From Leptospira paudalimensis (GTDB lineage: Bacteria; Spirochaetota; Leptospiria; Leptospirales; Leptospiraceae): a stretch of 64,000 nucleotides of DNA. Where the stretch lies: NCBI RefSeq assembly GCF_026151345.1, contig NZ_JAMQPR010000001.1, positions 1,098,231-1,162,230 on the forward strand, in the 5' to 3' direction. Shown here in pieces: positions 63,193-64,000 of the stretch; positions within the stretch are counted from its first letter, which is position 1; each line of letters opens with the position of its first letter. The notes beneath the pieces were generated by a model that was not told the DNA's origin, did not search any database, and saw only the letters and a program-made list of their open reading frames with translations. A program made the position numbers and the translations under genes.

Positions 63193-64000
63193 CTAATTTA
63201 TCTTCTTTTGCTTGAGAATTAATAAAATTTTGTCTGTAATTTTGTTGATTTTTAAAAAAGAAAATAAAATTCCCAAAAATTGAATTATTGTTAAAATGAA
63301 AGATTCTATAATGTTGATTGGAATGTTTAGTTGTTCTGAAACTTTATCATAGAATATTCCAAGGTAAAGTATAATTAGGAATCCCATTATCATTGGTCCT
63401 AGGAAGATTAACAAAGCGAAGGTTTTTGAGTATGTATCAGGATACGTTAAAAACCATGTTGAATAATATTTGTCATTAATGTTTATATTTGATGAGAGGT
63501 ATAGTAAACGACGAACATTTATATCTAACCAGACTAGTGAAGAAAAAACAATTATAGGATAAAGGTATAGAAGAGTAAGAAATGAAATTGAAACATTCGA
63601 AAATGTAATTGTTTGGAAATTTTTTCCTCGCAGTTCTTCTTTTTTTTCTTTGAAATTTATACGTTCTGATAGTTTTTTTTTGCTTTCTGCAATACTGCTA
63701 TTTATTTCTTCTATTTTTTCATTGGTTTCGGAAATATTGGATTCTATACCATTTATTCTTTCTTGGATGTATGGATCATCCGTTTCTTTATTATAGAAAT
63801 TAGATTTATCTATTTTTCTAATTTCTTCAAGTGCATTATCTATTTCCTGTAAGCTAAGGAGAAAATTTTGCATTTTTAATGCAGTTTCGAATTCTAAATC
63901 ATCTGAATCATTTTTTACAGAAAAAGGCCCGATCTTAAATGAGTTGGATTCTTTAAAAAAACTTTTAAAGTTTATTTTCCAAACATTCTCAAGAAGTTCA
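63193..64000 (-). CDS. partial membrane protein with coiled coil, runs off the right edge
   Basis: The frame is open from 63193 to the window edge without a start that must be used; ATG 63873 is internal or optional because in-frame residues continue upstream (KIGPFSVKNDSDDLEFETAL). A long coiled coil (ERINGIESNISETNEKIEEI) precedes three to four membrane segments (FLTLLYLYPIIVFSSLVWL, LLIFLGPMIMGFLIILYLG, IIESFILTIIQFLGILFSF). No family recognised. It stops 19 bp from attC 33 and shows that the array continues to the right. Confidence 0.75.
   Translation of the reverse strand, partial: ELLENVWKINFKSFFKESNSFKIGPFSVKNDSDDLEFETALKMQNFLLSLQEIDNALEEIRKIDKSNFYNKETDDPYIQERINGIESNISETNEKIEEINSSIAESKKKLSERINFKEKKEELRGKNFQTITFSNVSISFLTLLYLYPIIVFSSLVWLDINVRRLLYLSSNININDKYYSTWFLTYPDTYSKTFALLIFLGPMIMGFLIILYLGIFYDKVSEQLNIPINIIESFILTIIQFLGILFSFLKINKITDKILLILKQKKIN

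Overview
The window looks like Leptospira (spirochaete) chromosome, probably a saprophytic-type species. I infer this from the AT-rich coding style, the many small lipoproteins, the leucine-rich-repeat lipoprotein, the chemotaxis receptors and the STAS proteins; I cannot name a species.

Region 1 (about 1-28 kb) is ordinary chromosome with dense genes on both strands: panD with a Panacea (DUF4065) gene, lipB, a membrane sensor + STAS + murJ cluster, ileS, an LRR lipoprotein, two chemotaxis-type receptors, an SCO1-like protein, speD, a GH13 glucosidase, a glycosyltransferase operon (GT39 / Cys-rich protein / GT2), a DinB-like protein, an unusual SDR, an ABC exporter, an RsuA-type pseudouridine synthase and an acyl thioesterase. 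Region 2 (about 28-33 kb) is a more AT-rich accessory stretch of small single-function genes (MepB-like, SugE-like, ArsR + two SRPBCC proteins, GST, YdeI-like).

Region 3 (about 33 kb to the right edge) is the main result: an integron-like gene-cassette array. Thirty-three repeats of about 165-178 bp stand between one or two short genes each, and every gene reads on the minus strand. Each repeat has the layout of an integron attC site: R boxes (GCATAAC / GTTATGC type), then L arms that vary from site to site but stay complementary within a site, then a large structured centre. The R boxes and 10-20 flanking bases match across each cassette (its left end with its right end), as expected if the cassette is the mobile unit. 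No integrase gene is visible. The gene orientation places attI/intI beyond the right edge and the oldest, distal end near 33 kb. That end is visibly decayed: an IS481-family element, an IS remnant inside an attC, two hybrid attC sites, a lost site and a frameshifted gene.

The cassettes carry two HEPN/MNT toxin-antitoxin pairs, a PIN/RHH toxin-antitoxin pair, a lone HEPN-like protein, two proteins resembling putative abortive-infection protein putAbiC, a DUF2971 protein, an HNH nuclease, three candidate PD-(D/E)xK-type proteins, small secreted Cys-rich proteins, lipoproteins, a Sel1 protein, an ankyrin + TonB-C protein and many unknowns. This is the mix of defence, stabilisation and surface functions known from sedentary chromosomal integrons. 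Eight cassettes have no gene. Seven are near-identical copies of one roughly 196-bp palindromic insert, two pairs of them in tandem; the eighth has an unrelated sequence but the same palindromic design.
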